DNA of 64,000 nucleotides from an uncultured Prevotellaceae bacterium. Its GTDB lineage: Bacteria > Bacteroidota > Bacteroidia > Bacteroidales > Bacteroidaceae. The notes below the pieces were generated by a model. It was given only the letters and a program-made list of their open reading frames with translations. It was not told the origin of the DNA and ran no database searches. Positions within the stretch are counted from its first letter, which is position 1. Every line of letters starts with the position of its first letter. The position numbers and the translations under genes were made by a program. The stretch lies in contig ONMA01000011.1 in the NCBI GenBank assembly GCA_900318815.1, positions 1 to 64,000 of the forward strand, written 5' to 3'. Shown here piece after piece: positions 6,813 to 15,409 of this stretch.

Positions 6813-9800
6813 ATGCTTATGAAAAAAGATTATGTTAATCTAAGGAAGAGTAAACTACTACTCTTAACGCTCCTCGCAGTGTTATGTGGAGGAGTAAGTC
6901 CGGCGTGGGCAGAGGCTAAAGATCTGCCCTACAGTTATAGTTTTGAGGACTATAATCTTGCAACGGATGGTTGGACAACCGCCAATCTAAGTGGACTTAA
7001 TAGTAGTGAATTTGCCATTGTTGGGGCAGCAAAAAAAACGGGTTCTTATGGTTTCCGCTTCTCCTCTTACAGCGATAAAGGTGATAATACCCAGTATCTA
7101 ATTTCACCTGAATTAAATGCTCCTACTGGTGTTACCGTTACATTTGCTTACGCTGCATCTTCAAGCAGTGGCACCGAGAAATTCAAGGTTGGTTATTCAA
7201 CCACAGATGCTGAAATAGCAAGTTTCACTTTTGGGGATGAGATTTCTTATAATAGTACTTCATGGACAACATTTGAGCAAACGTTCCCCGCAGGAACGAA
7301 ATATGTTGCTGTCTACTATTATGCAAACTATCAGTACCGTCTTTATGTAGATGATTTCTCGTTTACTACGCCTCCAACTTGTATCGCTCCCACAGGTCTA
7401 AGCGTAAGTGAAATAACCAGTTCTTCTGTGCAGTTGAGTTGGACTTCGGATGCTGACAACTTCAATGTTCAGTACAAGAAGGCTGCTGATGCTGATTGGA
7501 CGGATGTTAATGGCACTATTTCTGATAATCCTTACACTCTGGATGGTCTGGAAAGCAACACAGGCTATCAGGCTCGTGTCCGCACATATTGCGATGCTAC
7601 TGATCAGAGCGATTGGACGAATGCCGTTTCGTTTACCACCGACTGTGGTGCAGTGACAGTATTCCCATTCACAGAGACCTTCAACAACATAACATCAGGT
7701 ATTCCTGATTGTTGGAACAACAGTGAGGGTACTACAAACACGATAAATAACAGATGGAACTATCACGCATCAGGTCATGATGGTGCTTGTGTGCGTTTTA
7801 ACTCTTATAATAACACCAACGGCTTAACAAACTTCCTGAAGACTCCTGCAATGAATTTGCCTGCTGGCAAATCTATGCAGTTGAAGTTCTGGTACAAGAA
7901 TCCTACGGGTGGTGATTTTTCCGTCTATATCTCTAACGATGGTGGTGTTACCTATACTACAGAGTTGGCTACTGGTCTTACTGGAGCTAGCACTTGGACG
8001 GAATATGAGGCTACTATTCCTGTCGGTTTTACAGACAATGTAGTCATCGTATTCAAAGGTACATCAAACTATGGTAATGGCGATGCCTATATCTACTTGG
8101 ATGATGTGGAAATCTCTGAGGCTCCTGCCTGTCCGAAACCCACGGGCTTAACTGCCAGCAATGCAACATACAACAGCGTTGAGCTTGCCTGGACGGCTGG
8201 TAGCGACGAGACGGAATGGAAGGTAATCTATGGTGCCACTGGCTTCGACCCTGCATCCGAGGGAACAACTATTGACAATGTTACCACTAATCCTTACACG
8301 CTGACCGGTCTTACTCCAGAAACTGCATACGACGTCTATGTAAAGGCTGTGAAGGGTAGTGATGTAAGCCCTGTCAGCAACAAGGCTAATTTCGCGACCA
8401 CTGAGCGCTATCCCGTTCCCACAGGTCTTGCCATCAGCAACCTGACAACCACATCTGCCACCCTCACATGGACGGCTGGTGCCGCTACTTCCTGGGAAGT
8501 GGCCATCAACACCACCGGCGAAACACCTGCCACCGAAGCTGGAACAGGCACCGTGGTGAACACCGCTACTTATGACTTCAGCGAGCTGACAGCCGAGACC
8601 ACCTATTATGCATTCGTGCGTGAGAAGGATGGTGAGAACTATAGTAGCTGGAGTGCCGCCTGTGAGTTCACACCGTCGGCCTATACCTATCTGACGCTGA
8701 ACGAGGAAACAAATACGAACTCGTACGTTCCCATTACCGTAAATACTTATGGTAGCAGTCTGCAAAGGACGCAGTTTGTCATCCCTGCAACCAACTTGAC
8801 AGAGATGATTAATAAGAATATCAAGAAACTTACATTCTATGCAACAACCGAATCAAACGATTTGGGTGGCATGGAGTATGATGTTTATCTGAAGGAAGTA
8901 GACAACACCACCATTACGAGTAGCACTATGACTGACTGGGAAACCATGACAAATGTATATAGTGGCACCCTGTCTGTTGCAGGTGGAAAGATGAATATCC
9001 TTCTGTCGGCTGACTACGCTTATACAGGCAAGAGCCTGCTGGTTGGCATTTATCAGAAGACTACCGGCACTGGTACATCTCTGTCGTTCTACGGTAAATC
9101 ATCTTCCAACTATATGGCTGTAAAATGGGATGCAAGCGGTAACGAAAGAACCAAATTCTCTCCCAAGACCACTATCGGCTACCAGGCTAAGACTGGTTCT
9201 GAGCTGAAGGTATTCGACGGCGAGACCGAGCTGACAGCTTCGCCTGCATCGTTCGACTTCGGTCTGGCCACTGCCGGCACCACGCATACGTTCACGCTGA
9301 AGAACACTGCCGCTACGCCCTACGTGGCAACCATCAGCAGCACGAACCTGACCGTTAGTCCTACTGAGCTTACTCCTACTGAAGAAGGTGTGACCTTCAC
9401 CGTGGCAATGCCTGAACAGGATATCACCGATGAGGCTGTCGTCATTACGCCTGCCAGCGAAAGCGGACTGGAGCCGTTCACCATCAACGTGAGCGGAACA
9501 CTGCGCGATGCCAGCAAGCTCTATCAGGAATTCAATACCACTTCACTGCCTGATGGATGGACAACTAATGGCAGCTGGTATTTCACCGAGTCAAATGGCG
9601 CATATACTACAGCGTGGTATATTGATTCAGGTACACTGACCCGTCTGAAGACCCCGATGCTCACCGTTGCTGCTGGCGAGAAGTTCATTGTTGAGGCCAA
9701 GGGCTACAGCACCAGCAACACAACCTATCAGCACCTGGTACTCCAGTATTCTGCTGACGGCACCACTTGGACTACCTTCAGCGACGACTTTGGCACAACC

Positions 9801-12380
9801 ATCAGTACTGATCCTACCAACTGGAAGTCATTCACTGCAACATTGCCTAATGAGGTAGAGGCCGGCAACTACTACATCGGCATTCTCGCCTCTCAGGCCA
9901 ACATCCGCCTGTTCTACGGCGGCAAAGAAGTAGAAGGTGCCAACTTCGCCATCAATGTCGCAGCCGGCGCCGAGCAGGACTTCGGCCAGAAGGTGAATGT
10001 CGGTGCAGTGTCTGAGAAGACTTACACCATTACTAATAATGGTAATGCAGATCTTGTGGTTTCGTTTACTGATGCTGACGACTTCAAGGTGGTTAATGGA
10101 AGTGCCGGCTTAACTGTGCCTGCTTATAGCTCTGCTACCTTCACCGTGCAGATGGTGACCACGACTCAGGGCGAGAAGAGCGGCAACATCGTGCTTACCT
10201 TTGATGCCCTTAACGCATCGAGTTTCACGATTCCTTGCAAGGGCACGGTGCTCGATCCCAACTACCTCATAGTTGATTTCTCAGACGGACAGTTCCCCGA
10301 GGGATGGCAGGTGGGTACCGACTGGGCCGTTACTTCTGGCTATGCCGTTCAGAGCAACACCAGGACGGCTTCTGCTATCATCACCACTCCGCTCATCGTG
10401 GCTGAGGGCGAGAAGCTGAAATTCAAGGCTGCGCGTAATGCATCTGGACAGGGTAACGTGACATCGCTGAAGACCCGCTATTCCACCAATGGTGGTGCAA
10501 CATGGAGTGCCTATACCAATTATAATATAGAGACCACTGGCCTGACTGAGATGACCCTAACCGGCGTTCCCGCTGGCACAGTCATCCTTGAATTCCTGGG
10601 TAGCAACATCAAGCTCGACGACATCGAGGGCTTCACCAAGACCACTGCAAATGCTCTGTATCTGACCGACGAAAACGGTGTCGTTATTGAAGATGGCGAC
10701 AAGAAGGACTTTGGCAACCTGACAGAAGAGTTTTTTACTATCTATACGCTGAAGAATATTGGTAATACCGAAGTCAACATGATGATTCTTGCAGATGACA
10801 AATATGTAAACCGTCCGGTTAATGCTATTTTCGTCAATCCAGACCAAGGTGTAGTTGTCAATGGTACTGCAAATGCAAAGATTCCTGCTGGCAAGAGCGT
10901 TGGCATTAAACTGACCGTTCCTTTCCAGGCTCCTTACGGAGAGCGGGAAGGCACCCTGAAGATTTACTTTGAAGAATCTAACTTCCCGAAGTTCGCCTTC
11001 GTCGACTACTCGGCTAATCTCATTGATCCTACAGATTTCGTTGAGGACTTTGAGAAGAACACTAAGCCTGCTGGCTGGTACAGCGAGTGGAACTATGCCA
11101 ATGGTGTAGCTTATATTAATAGTGGCAGTGCCAAACCTATGATTACTGAGCTGATAGGTGTCGAGGAAGGTAAGAATGAGCTGAGTTTCGATGCCAAAGT
11201 TTATTATGATTATGGAACTGGTACGACGCAGACCTTGGATGTATATACTTCTGCTGACCGCAAGGAGTGGACGCTGGCCAAGACCGTTGAGCTGACGGGT
11301 GACGTGAATCATGTGACTCTCGATGCTCTAAATGAAGGTAGCTACTATGTGAAGTTCGAAGCCGCGAACGCTCAGGTTGACAACATTGAGGGTGTAAAGA
11401 GACTCGAAGCTCCTGCTCATGATCTCTTCGTTGCCAATACGACCCTCCCCACAGGTTCGTCGTTTGTTGATACGGAGATTAACGTTACGGCTACTGTGAC
11501 CAGCCTGCGTGCTGACGAGACGGGTGTCTATGCCAAACTGTTTGTCGGTGACGAGGTAGTGGCTACTGCCGATGCTGCTGACATCGCACTGGATGGTAGC
11601 AAGACCTTCTCTATGGCCTATACGCCCAATACGGTGGGTGAATACGAAGCTTATATTAAGGTCTACTATAGTAGCGAGGAAGTGGCATTCACCACACTCA
11701 CCTCTACATTCGAAGTGGTGAACTATCCTTCGCTGGTGCTTGATGAAACCTCAATCGAGGCTCTTTCTTTTGCTACTGGCACCTACGATGTTACATTAAA
11801 TCGCTCGTTTGCTGCCCGCTGGAACACCATCTGCCTGCCGTTTGAGGTTCAGGTAACTGATATTCACGAAGATGCTGTAGCCTACGAATTCGATTCGTAT
11901 AATGCTGAATTGAACGAGTTGAACTTCAAATCGGTTACTATGTTGTCGGCTGCTACTCCTTACGTGATTTATGTGCCCGAAGCCATTACCACGGCACTGG
12001 AGTTCAAGAAGCAATCAATGAACAGTTACTATGCTTCTGCTTCTGCAGTAAATAGTAATGGTGCTAAGTTCCAGGGAACCTATGCTGCTATTGCTGCTCC
12101 TGGTATGGAAGGCAAGTATGGCGTGACCAAAGACGGAAAGATTGCTAAGGGCTCTGATAAAGCCTCAATGAAGGGCTTCCGTGCTTACTTCGAGCTGCCC
12201 CAGGTGTCTCAGGATGTCAGTGGTGTACGTATGAGTTTCTTGGGTGAGACTACAGGTATCAAGAGGGTGATTTCTTCCGATATGCTGGACAACCATCTCT
12301 ACAACCTGAACGGACAGCCCGTACAGGAGGTGAAGAAGGGTCTCTACATTAAGAATGGCAAGAAGGTTGTTATTAAATAA
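6813..12380 (+). CDS. Giant secreted multidomain protein (FN3 and choice-of-anchor domains), 1855 aa
   Basis: A 1,855-aa exported protein; the ATG at 6819 (MKKDYVNLRKSKLLLLTLLAV) is an equally good start. A signal peptide ends near residue 35 (SPAWAEA). A choice-of-anchor J-like domain spans about 40-190 (YSFEDYNLATDGW... LYVDDFSF) and FN3 about 193-275. A second J-like domain follows (about 285-435), then two more FN3 domains, a choice-of-anchor D-like segment (ASFDFGLATAGTTHTFTLKN), and further repeats of both kinds. The tail 'HLYNLNGQPV... GLYIKNGKKVVIK' matches that of other secreted proteins here. No catalytic motif was seen. Likely a cell-surface adhesin or glycan-binding protein. It begins only seven bases after the broken toxin gene. 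A 65-aa gene and a terminator follow. Confidence 0.85.
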   Translation: MLMKKDYVNLRKSKLLLLTLLAVLCGGVSPAWAEAKDLPYSYSFEDYNLATDGWTTANLSGLNSSEFAIVGAAKKTGSYGFRFSSYSDKGDNTQYLISPELNAPTGVTVTFAYAASSSSGTEKFKVGYSTTDAEIASFTFGDEISYNSTSWTTFEQTFPAGTKYVAVYYYANYQYRLYVDDFSFTTPPTCIAPTGLSVSEITSSSVQLSWTSDADNFNVQYKKAADADWTDVNGTISDNPYTLDGLESNTGYQARVRTYCDATDQSDWTNAVSFTTDCGAVTVFPFTETFNNITSGIPDCWNNSEGTTNTINNRWNYHASGHDGACVRFNSYNNTNGLTNFLKTPAMNLPAGKSMQLKFWYKNPTGGDFSVYISNDGGVTYTTELATGLTGASTWTEYEATIPVGFTDNVVIVFKGTSNYGNGDAYIYLDDVEISEAPACPKPTGLTASNATYNSVELAWTAGSDETEWKVIYGATGFDPASEGTTIDNVTTNPYTLTGLTPETAYDVYVKAVKGSDVSPVSNKANFATTERYPVPTGLAISNLTTTSATLTWTAGAATSWEVAINTTGETPATEAGTGTVVNTATYDFSELTAETTYYAFVREKDGENYSSWSAACEFTPSAYTYLTLNEETNTNSYVPITVNTYGSSLQRTQFVIPATNLTEMINKNIKKLTFYATTESNDLGGMEYDVYLKEVDNTTITSSTMTDWETMTNVYSGTLSVAGGKMNILLSADYAYTGKSLLVGIYQKTTGTGTSLSFYGKSSSNYMAVKWDASGNERTKFSPKTTIGYQAKTGSELKVFDGETELTASPASFDFGLATAGTTHTFTLKNTAATPYVATISSTNLTVSPTELTPTEEGVTFTVAMPEQDITDEAVVITPASESGLEPFTINVSGTLRDASKLYQEFNTTSLPDGWTTNGSWYFTESNGAYTTAWYIDSGTLTRLKTPMLTVAAGEKFIVEAKGYSTSNTTYQHLVLQYSADGTTWTTFSDDFGTTISTDPTNWKSFTATLPNEVEAGNYYIGILASQANIRLFYGGKEVEGANFAINVAAGAEQDFGQKVNVGAVSEKTYTITNNGNADLVVSFTDADDFKVVNGSAGLTVPAYSSATFTVQMVTTTQGEKSGNIVLTFDALNASSFTIPCKGTVLDPNYLIVDFSDGQFPEGWQVGTDWAVTSGYAVQSNTRTASAIITTPLIVAEGEKLKFKAARNASGQGNVTSLKTRYSTNGGATWSAYTNYNIETTGLTEMTLTGVPAGTVILEFLGSNIKLDDIEGFTKTTANALYLTDENGVVIEDGDKKDFGNLTEEFFTIYTLKNIGNTEVNMMILADDKYVNRPVNAIFVNPDQGVVVNGTANAKIPAGKSVGIKLTVPFQAPYGEREGTLKIYFEESNFPKFAFVDYSANLIDPTDFVEDFEKNTKPAGWYSEWNYANGVAYINSGSAKPMITELIGVEEGKNELSFDAKVYYDYGTGTTQTLDVYTSADRKEWTLAKTVELTGDVNHVTLDALNEGSYYVKFEAANAQVDNIEGVKRLEAPAHDLFVANTTLPTGSSFVDTEINVTATVTSLRADETGVYAKLFVGDEVVATADAADIALDGSKTFSMAYTPNTVGEYEAYIKVYYSSEEVAFTTLTSTFEVVNYPSLVLDETSIEALSFATGTYDVTLNRSFAARWNTICLPFEVQVTDIHEDAVAYEFDSYNAELNELNFKSVTMLSAATPYVIYVPEAITTALEFKKQSMNSYYASASAVNSNGAKFQGTYAAIAAPGMEGKYGVTKDGKIAKGSDKASMKGFRAYFELPQVSQDVSGVRMSFLGETTGIKRVISSDMLDNHLYNLNGQPVQEVKKGLYIKNGKKVVIK

Positions 12381-12403
12381 CTATGTAAATATAATTAAGG
12401 TAT

Positions 12404-12601
12404 ATGAAAAAGAAAATATATATTGTGCCCTGCACGGAAGTGCTTACATGTAATATAGGACAGATGGTTATGGCATCTACCCTGGGGGAACCCAATGATT
12501 CGGGCACAGCGGTAACGCCTACCGAAGAGGTATATGATGATGAATTCCAGTCTCGTGGTCAGAACGTCTGGGACGAGGGAGATGACGGTTTTGGCTGGTA
12601 G
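12404..12601 (+). CDS. Small acidic protein with GQNxWD...GW end (65 aa)
   Basis: A 65-aa protein, MKKKIYIVPCTEVLTCNIGQ, starting 23 bases after the giant gene stop. It aligns end to end with the 63-65 aa product at 23529-23726: N-terminal MKK-x-Y-x-x-P-x-TE, a central QMV-x-x-S, and C-terminal R/K-GQN-V/I-WD followed by acidic residues and a final GW. No signal peptide or known family is recognised. A leader-like N terminus and an acidic, tryptophan-bearing C terminus recall precursor peptides, but no maturase is adjacent. Both copies follow a giant secreted protein and precede a terminator, so a role linked to that partner is inferred. Confidence 0.75.
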   Translation: MKKKIYIVPCTEVLTCNIGQMVMASTLGEPNDSGTAVTPTEEVYDDEFQSRGQNVWDEGDDGFGW

Positions 12602-12644
12602 GCCGTCGTAGACCGTAAGTACACATATTATTATTATAGGGAAT

Positions 12645-12678
12645 GCCGGATGCCTTGGATTGCATCCGGCGTTCTTTT
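12645..12678 (+). terminator. Rho-independent terminator of giant-protein unit 1
   Basis: GCCGGATGC (12645-12653) pairs with GCATCCGGC (12662-12670) and is followed by GTTCTTTTT. Confidence 0.85.
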
Positions 12679-12713
12679 TGCTTCTCGCCCTACGTCTCGC
12701 CCGACAAGCCATT

Positions 12714-12741
12714 GACAGATGAGGAAAATGTCGTACCTTTG
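12714..12741 (+). promoter_or_regulatory. Promoter of HU-like gene
   Basis: TTG (12714-12716) and TACCTTTG (12734-12741) stand at close to standard spacing, about 73 bases before the ATG at 12815. Confidence 0.55.
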
Positions 12742-12814
12742 CATCGTCAATCGCGAGAGACAACAAAAAACAATTCAAACAATTTACAAACCATTTAAAA
12801 CACACAACAACATT

Positions 12815-13327
12815 ATGGCAAAACTTTTTTATCGTAAGTATCAGAACAACAACCCGCAGAACAGTGGCTATGGCAAGTGGTATGGCCGGGTAGTAATCAC
12901 CGAGACCGTGGGCATCGAGTACCTCGCAACCAAGATGCAGGACAACTGCACCGTGAAGCGCGCCGATATTCTGGCAGTGCTCTCCGAGCTGGGACCCACC
13001 ATGAGCGACCTGCTGAAGGACTCGAAGCGAGTGCGCATCCCCTACCTGGGCTGCTTCAAACTGGGTATAAAGACCACTGGCGAGGAAGATCCCGAGAAGT
13101 TCAACGCCCGCTCGAACGTCGACAACGTGCATGTCATCTTCCAGCCTGAGACCAAGGCTACCGAGGCTGGTAAGATGGTGAAGGTGCTGGTCGAAGGGGT
13201 GTCGGTGATGGAGTTGCCCAACCCCGACAAGAAGAAAGACGAGGACGACCCTGACGACCCCGACAACGGCAGCAACTCCGACGGTGGCGATGACAACAAC
13301 GGCGGCGACAACAACGACCGTCCCTAA
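12815..13327 (+). CDS. HU-like DNA-binding protein with acidic tail (170 aa)
   Basis: From ATG 12815 the product starts MAKLFYRKYQNNNPQNSGYG. Residues to about 125 match the HU-like fold common in Bacteroidota ('GKWYGRVVITETVGIEYLATKMQ... KRADILAVLSELGPTMSDLL... VRIPYLGCFKLGIKT'). The rest is an Asp/Asn/Gly-rich acidic tail (KKKDEDDPDDPDNG...). An upstream in-frame ATG at 12719 lies before the promoter and is rejected. This group binds DNA without known sequence preference. A smalltalk-type peptide gene follows 29 bases later, the usual partner of these HU-like genes. Confidence 0.85.
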   Translation: MAKLFYRKYQNNNPQNSGYGKWYGRVVITETVGIEYLATKMQDNCTVKRADILAVLSELGPTMSDLLKDSKRVRIPYLGCFKLGIKTTGEEDPEKFNARSNVDNVHVIFQPETKATEAGKMVKVLVEGVSVMELPNPDKKKDEDDPDDPDNGSNSDGGDDNNGGDNNDRP

Positions 13328-13356
13328 TCTGTGAACCAATAAAAGAAAGGTAAGCA

Positions 13357-13479
13357 ATGAGTGAAAAAAAGAAGACAAGCGTATGGACCATCGTCATTAG
13401 GGTGGTCATCGCAGTGGCAACAACCTTACTGGGAGTGGTAGGCGGTAGCGAAGCCTACAGTGCCATCATAGGCAACTAA
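13357..13479 (+). CDS. Smalltalk-type small membrane peptide (40 aa)
   Basis: ATG 13357 to TAA 13479 encodes 40 residues, beginning MSEKKKTSVWTIVIRVVIAV, with a single hydrophobic helix (about 9-30) after a lysine-rich N terminus. A good ribosome site (AGAAAGG) precedes it. Length, topology and position just downstream of a HU-like gene match the Bacteroidota 'smalltalk' peptides. Their function is not established. A terminator follows seven bases after the stop. Confidence 0.75.
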   Translation: MSEKKKTSVWTIVIRVVIAVATTLLGVVGGSEAYSAIIGN

Positions 13480-13485
13480 AAAAGT

Positions 13486-13520
13486 AATCCGAATCGTGAA
13501 AAGCGGTTCGGATTATTTTT
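13486..13520 (+). terminator. Rho-independent terminator
   Basis: AATCCGAA (13486-13493) pairs with TTCGGATT (13507-13514), followed by ATTTTT. It closes the HU-smalltalk transcript. Confidence 0.8.
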
Positions 13521-13634
13521 GATAAACGAGGCTGGACAATCTTAATAAGTGTTATTTTTACAGGAAAAAGGGCAGAAAAGTTGCACAAATGAGCATTGAG
13601 TGTGCAGACGGATGTCAGTTTTTTGCAAAAAAAC

Positions 13635-13665
13635 TTGCGTAACTGAAAGAAAATGTGTTACTTTG
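13635..13665 (+). promoter_or_regulatory. Promoter of acpP-fabF-rnc
   Basis: TTG (13635-13637) is followed after 20 bases by TTACTTTG (13658-13665), one base off the TAnnTTTG consensus, 50 bases before acpP. Confidence 0.45.
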
Positions 13666-13715
13666 CACCCGATTTAAAGAAAGAAATAAATTATTAACAC
13701 TTAAAAAAGAAAATT

Positions 13716-13952
13716 ATGTCAGAAATTGAAAGCAAAGTAAAGGCAATCATTGTTGATAAACTGGGAGTTGATGAGGCTGAGGTAAAGCCCGAAGCAAGTT
13801 TTACTAACGATTTGGGTGCAGATTCACTGGATACCGTGGAGCTCATCATGGAGTTTGAGAAGGAATTTGGTATCTCAATTCCCGACGATAAGGCCGAGAA
13901 GATTGGTACGGTTGCCGATGCTATCGCTTACATCGAGGAGAACTCGAAATAA
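13716..13952 (+). CDS. acpP: Acyl carrier protein
   Basis: A 78-aa acidic four-helix carrier, [20 protein letters not shown]. The phosphopantetheine site is Ser37 in [15 protein letters not shown]. It shuttles growing fatty-acyl chains in the cytoplasm. It is followed by fabF as in most bacteria, separated by a long RNA stem. Highly conserved; the call is secure. Confidence 0.98.
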   Translation: MSEIESKVKAIIVDKLGVDEAEVKPEASFTNDLGADSLDTVELIMEFEKEFGISIPDDKAEKIGTVADAIAYIEENSK

Positions 13953-13961
13953 TCAGGTTAT

Positions 13962-14024
13962 AAGTGAAGAATGAAGAGTGAAGAGTGAAGAAATTCTTTG
14001 CTCTTCACTCTTCATTTTTCACTT
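13962..14024 (+). promoter_or_regulatory. Long stem-loop between acpP and fabF
   Basis: Bases 13962-13985 pair with 14001-14024: 24 bp with one mismatch around a 15-base loop. The arms are built of GTGAAGA-type repeats. It ends 22 bases before the fabF ATG. It could attenuate, serve as an RNase III cleavage site to raise acpP over fabF, or be a repeat insertion. Confidence 0.6.
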
Positions 14025-14046
14025 TTCATTTTTCACAATTTAAATT

Positions 14047-15309
14047 ATGGAATTAAAACGTGTTGTTGTAACAGGTCTGGGAGCTGTTACGCCGGTGGGT
14101 AACAACCCCGAGGAGATGTGGAAGAATCTCGTGGCTGGCGTCAGCGGTGCAGCACCTATTACAAGTTTCGATACCACCCTGTTTAAGACCAAGTTTGCCT
14201 GTGAGGTGAAGAACCTCAACGTGAACGACTACCTGGACCGCAAGGAAGCCCGCAAGATGGACCGCTACACGCAGCTGGCTCTTATCGCTGCCAAGCAGGC
14301 TGTAGAGGACAGCCAGATGGACTTGGAGACGGAGAACAAAGACCGCATCGGTGTGGTCTTCGGCGTGGGTATTGGCGGCATTAAGACTTTCGAGGACGAG
14401 GTGAAGTACTACGGTGTGCATGAGGCCGACGGCCCCAAGTTCAACCCCTTCTTCATCCCGAAGATGATTGCCGACATCGCCGCTGGTCAGGTCTCGATTA
14501 TGTACGGCTTCCATGGCCCCAACTATATCACGGCCAGTGCCTGTGCATCGTCGTCGAACGCTTTGGCCGATGCCTTCAACCTCATTCGTCTGGGCAAGGC
14601 CAACGCCATCGTGGCAGGCGGTGCCGAGGCTGCTATCTGCGCTACGGGCGTGGGCGGCTTCAATGCTATGCACGCACTCTCGACCCGCAACGACGAGCCT
14701 GAGAAGGCCAGCCGCCCGTTCAGTGCTTCGCGCGACGGATTCATCATGGGCGAGGGTGCCGGATGCCTGATTCTTGAGGAGCTGGAGCACGCCAAGGCCC
14801 GTGGAGCCAAGATCTATGCCGAGATGGTAGGTGCCGGCATGAGTGCCGACGCTCACCACATCACTGCCTCGCACCCCGAAGGACTGGGTGCCAAACTGGT
14901 GATGCAGAACGCGCTGGAGGATGCCAACATGAAGCCCGAGGACATCGACTACATCAATGTACACGGTACGTCGACCCACGTGGGCGACATCTCCGAGGCA
15001 AAGGCCATCAAGGAGGTATTTGGCGACGCCGCCTTCAAGCTGAACATCTCAAGCACGAAGTCTATGACGGGCCACCTGCTCGGTGCTGCCGGTGCCGTAG
15101 AGGCCATGGCCACCGTACTCGCCGTGAAGAACGACATCGTGCCGCCCACCATCAACCACGAGGAGGGCGACGAGGATCCGGAGATTGACTACAACCTCAA
15201 CTTCACCTTCAACAAGGCACAGCAGCGCACCGTGCGTGCCGCCCTGTCGAACACCTTCGGCTTCGGTGGTCACAATGCCTGCGTCGTGTTCAAGAAGTAC
15301 GCAGAATAG
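14047..15309 (+). CDS. fabF: Beta-ketoacyl-ACP synthase II
   Basis: A 420-aa condensing enzyme, MELKRVVVTGLGAVTPVGNN. The catalytic triad is visible: Cys166 (ASACASSSNA), His306 (NVHGTSTHVGD) and His343 (TGHLLGAAGAVE). It extends acyl-ACP with malonyl-ACP in fatty-acid elongation. Length and order after acpP are normal. A 27-bp RNA stem follows the stop, before rnc. Confidence 0.98.
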   Translation: MELKRVVVTGLGAVTPVGNNPEEMWKNLVAGVSGAAPITSFDTTLFKTKFACEVKNLNVNDYLDRKEARKMDRYTQLALIAAKQAVEDSQMDLETENKDRIGVVFGVGIGGIKTFEDEVKYYGVHEADGPKFNPFFIPKMIADIAAGQVSIMYGFHGPNYITASACASSSNALADAFNLIRLGKANAIVAGGAEAAICATGVGGFNAMHALSTRNDEPEKASRPFSASRDGFIMGEGAGCLILEELEHAKARGAKIYAEMVGAGMSADAHHITASHPEGLGAKLVMQNALEDANMKPEDIDYINVHGTSTHVGDISEAKAIKEVFGDAAFKLNISSTKSMTGHLLGAAGAVEAMATVLAVKNDIVPPTINHEEGDEDPEIDYNLNFTFNKAQQRTVRAALSNTFGFGGHNACVVFKKYAE

Positions 15310-15311
15310 TT

Positions 15312-15391
15312 CATGTATAGTCCGTAGCGTAAAGTTCATAGGTATTTGTACCTGCAATCAACTGTGAACTTTGCGCTACGGACTATACATG
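15312..15391 (+). promoter_or_regulatory. 27-bp stem-loop directly upstream of rnc
   Basis: Bases 15312-15338 pair with 15365-15391 (27 bp, one mismatch) around a 26-base loop. The stem starts two bases after the fabF stop and ends 18 bases before the rnc ATG. RNase III needs about two helical turns of duplex, and several bacteria control rnc by cleavage of a leader stem. This is a candidate autoregulatory site. Confidence 0.65.
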
Positions 15392-15409
15392 GACTATGAA
15401 CTATATACT

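Noticed and set aside
12395..13378. 327-aa minus-strand ORF
   Set aside because: Opposes the HU-like gene and crosses a terminator; no domain pattern.
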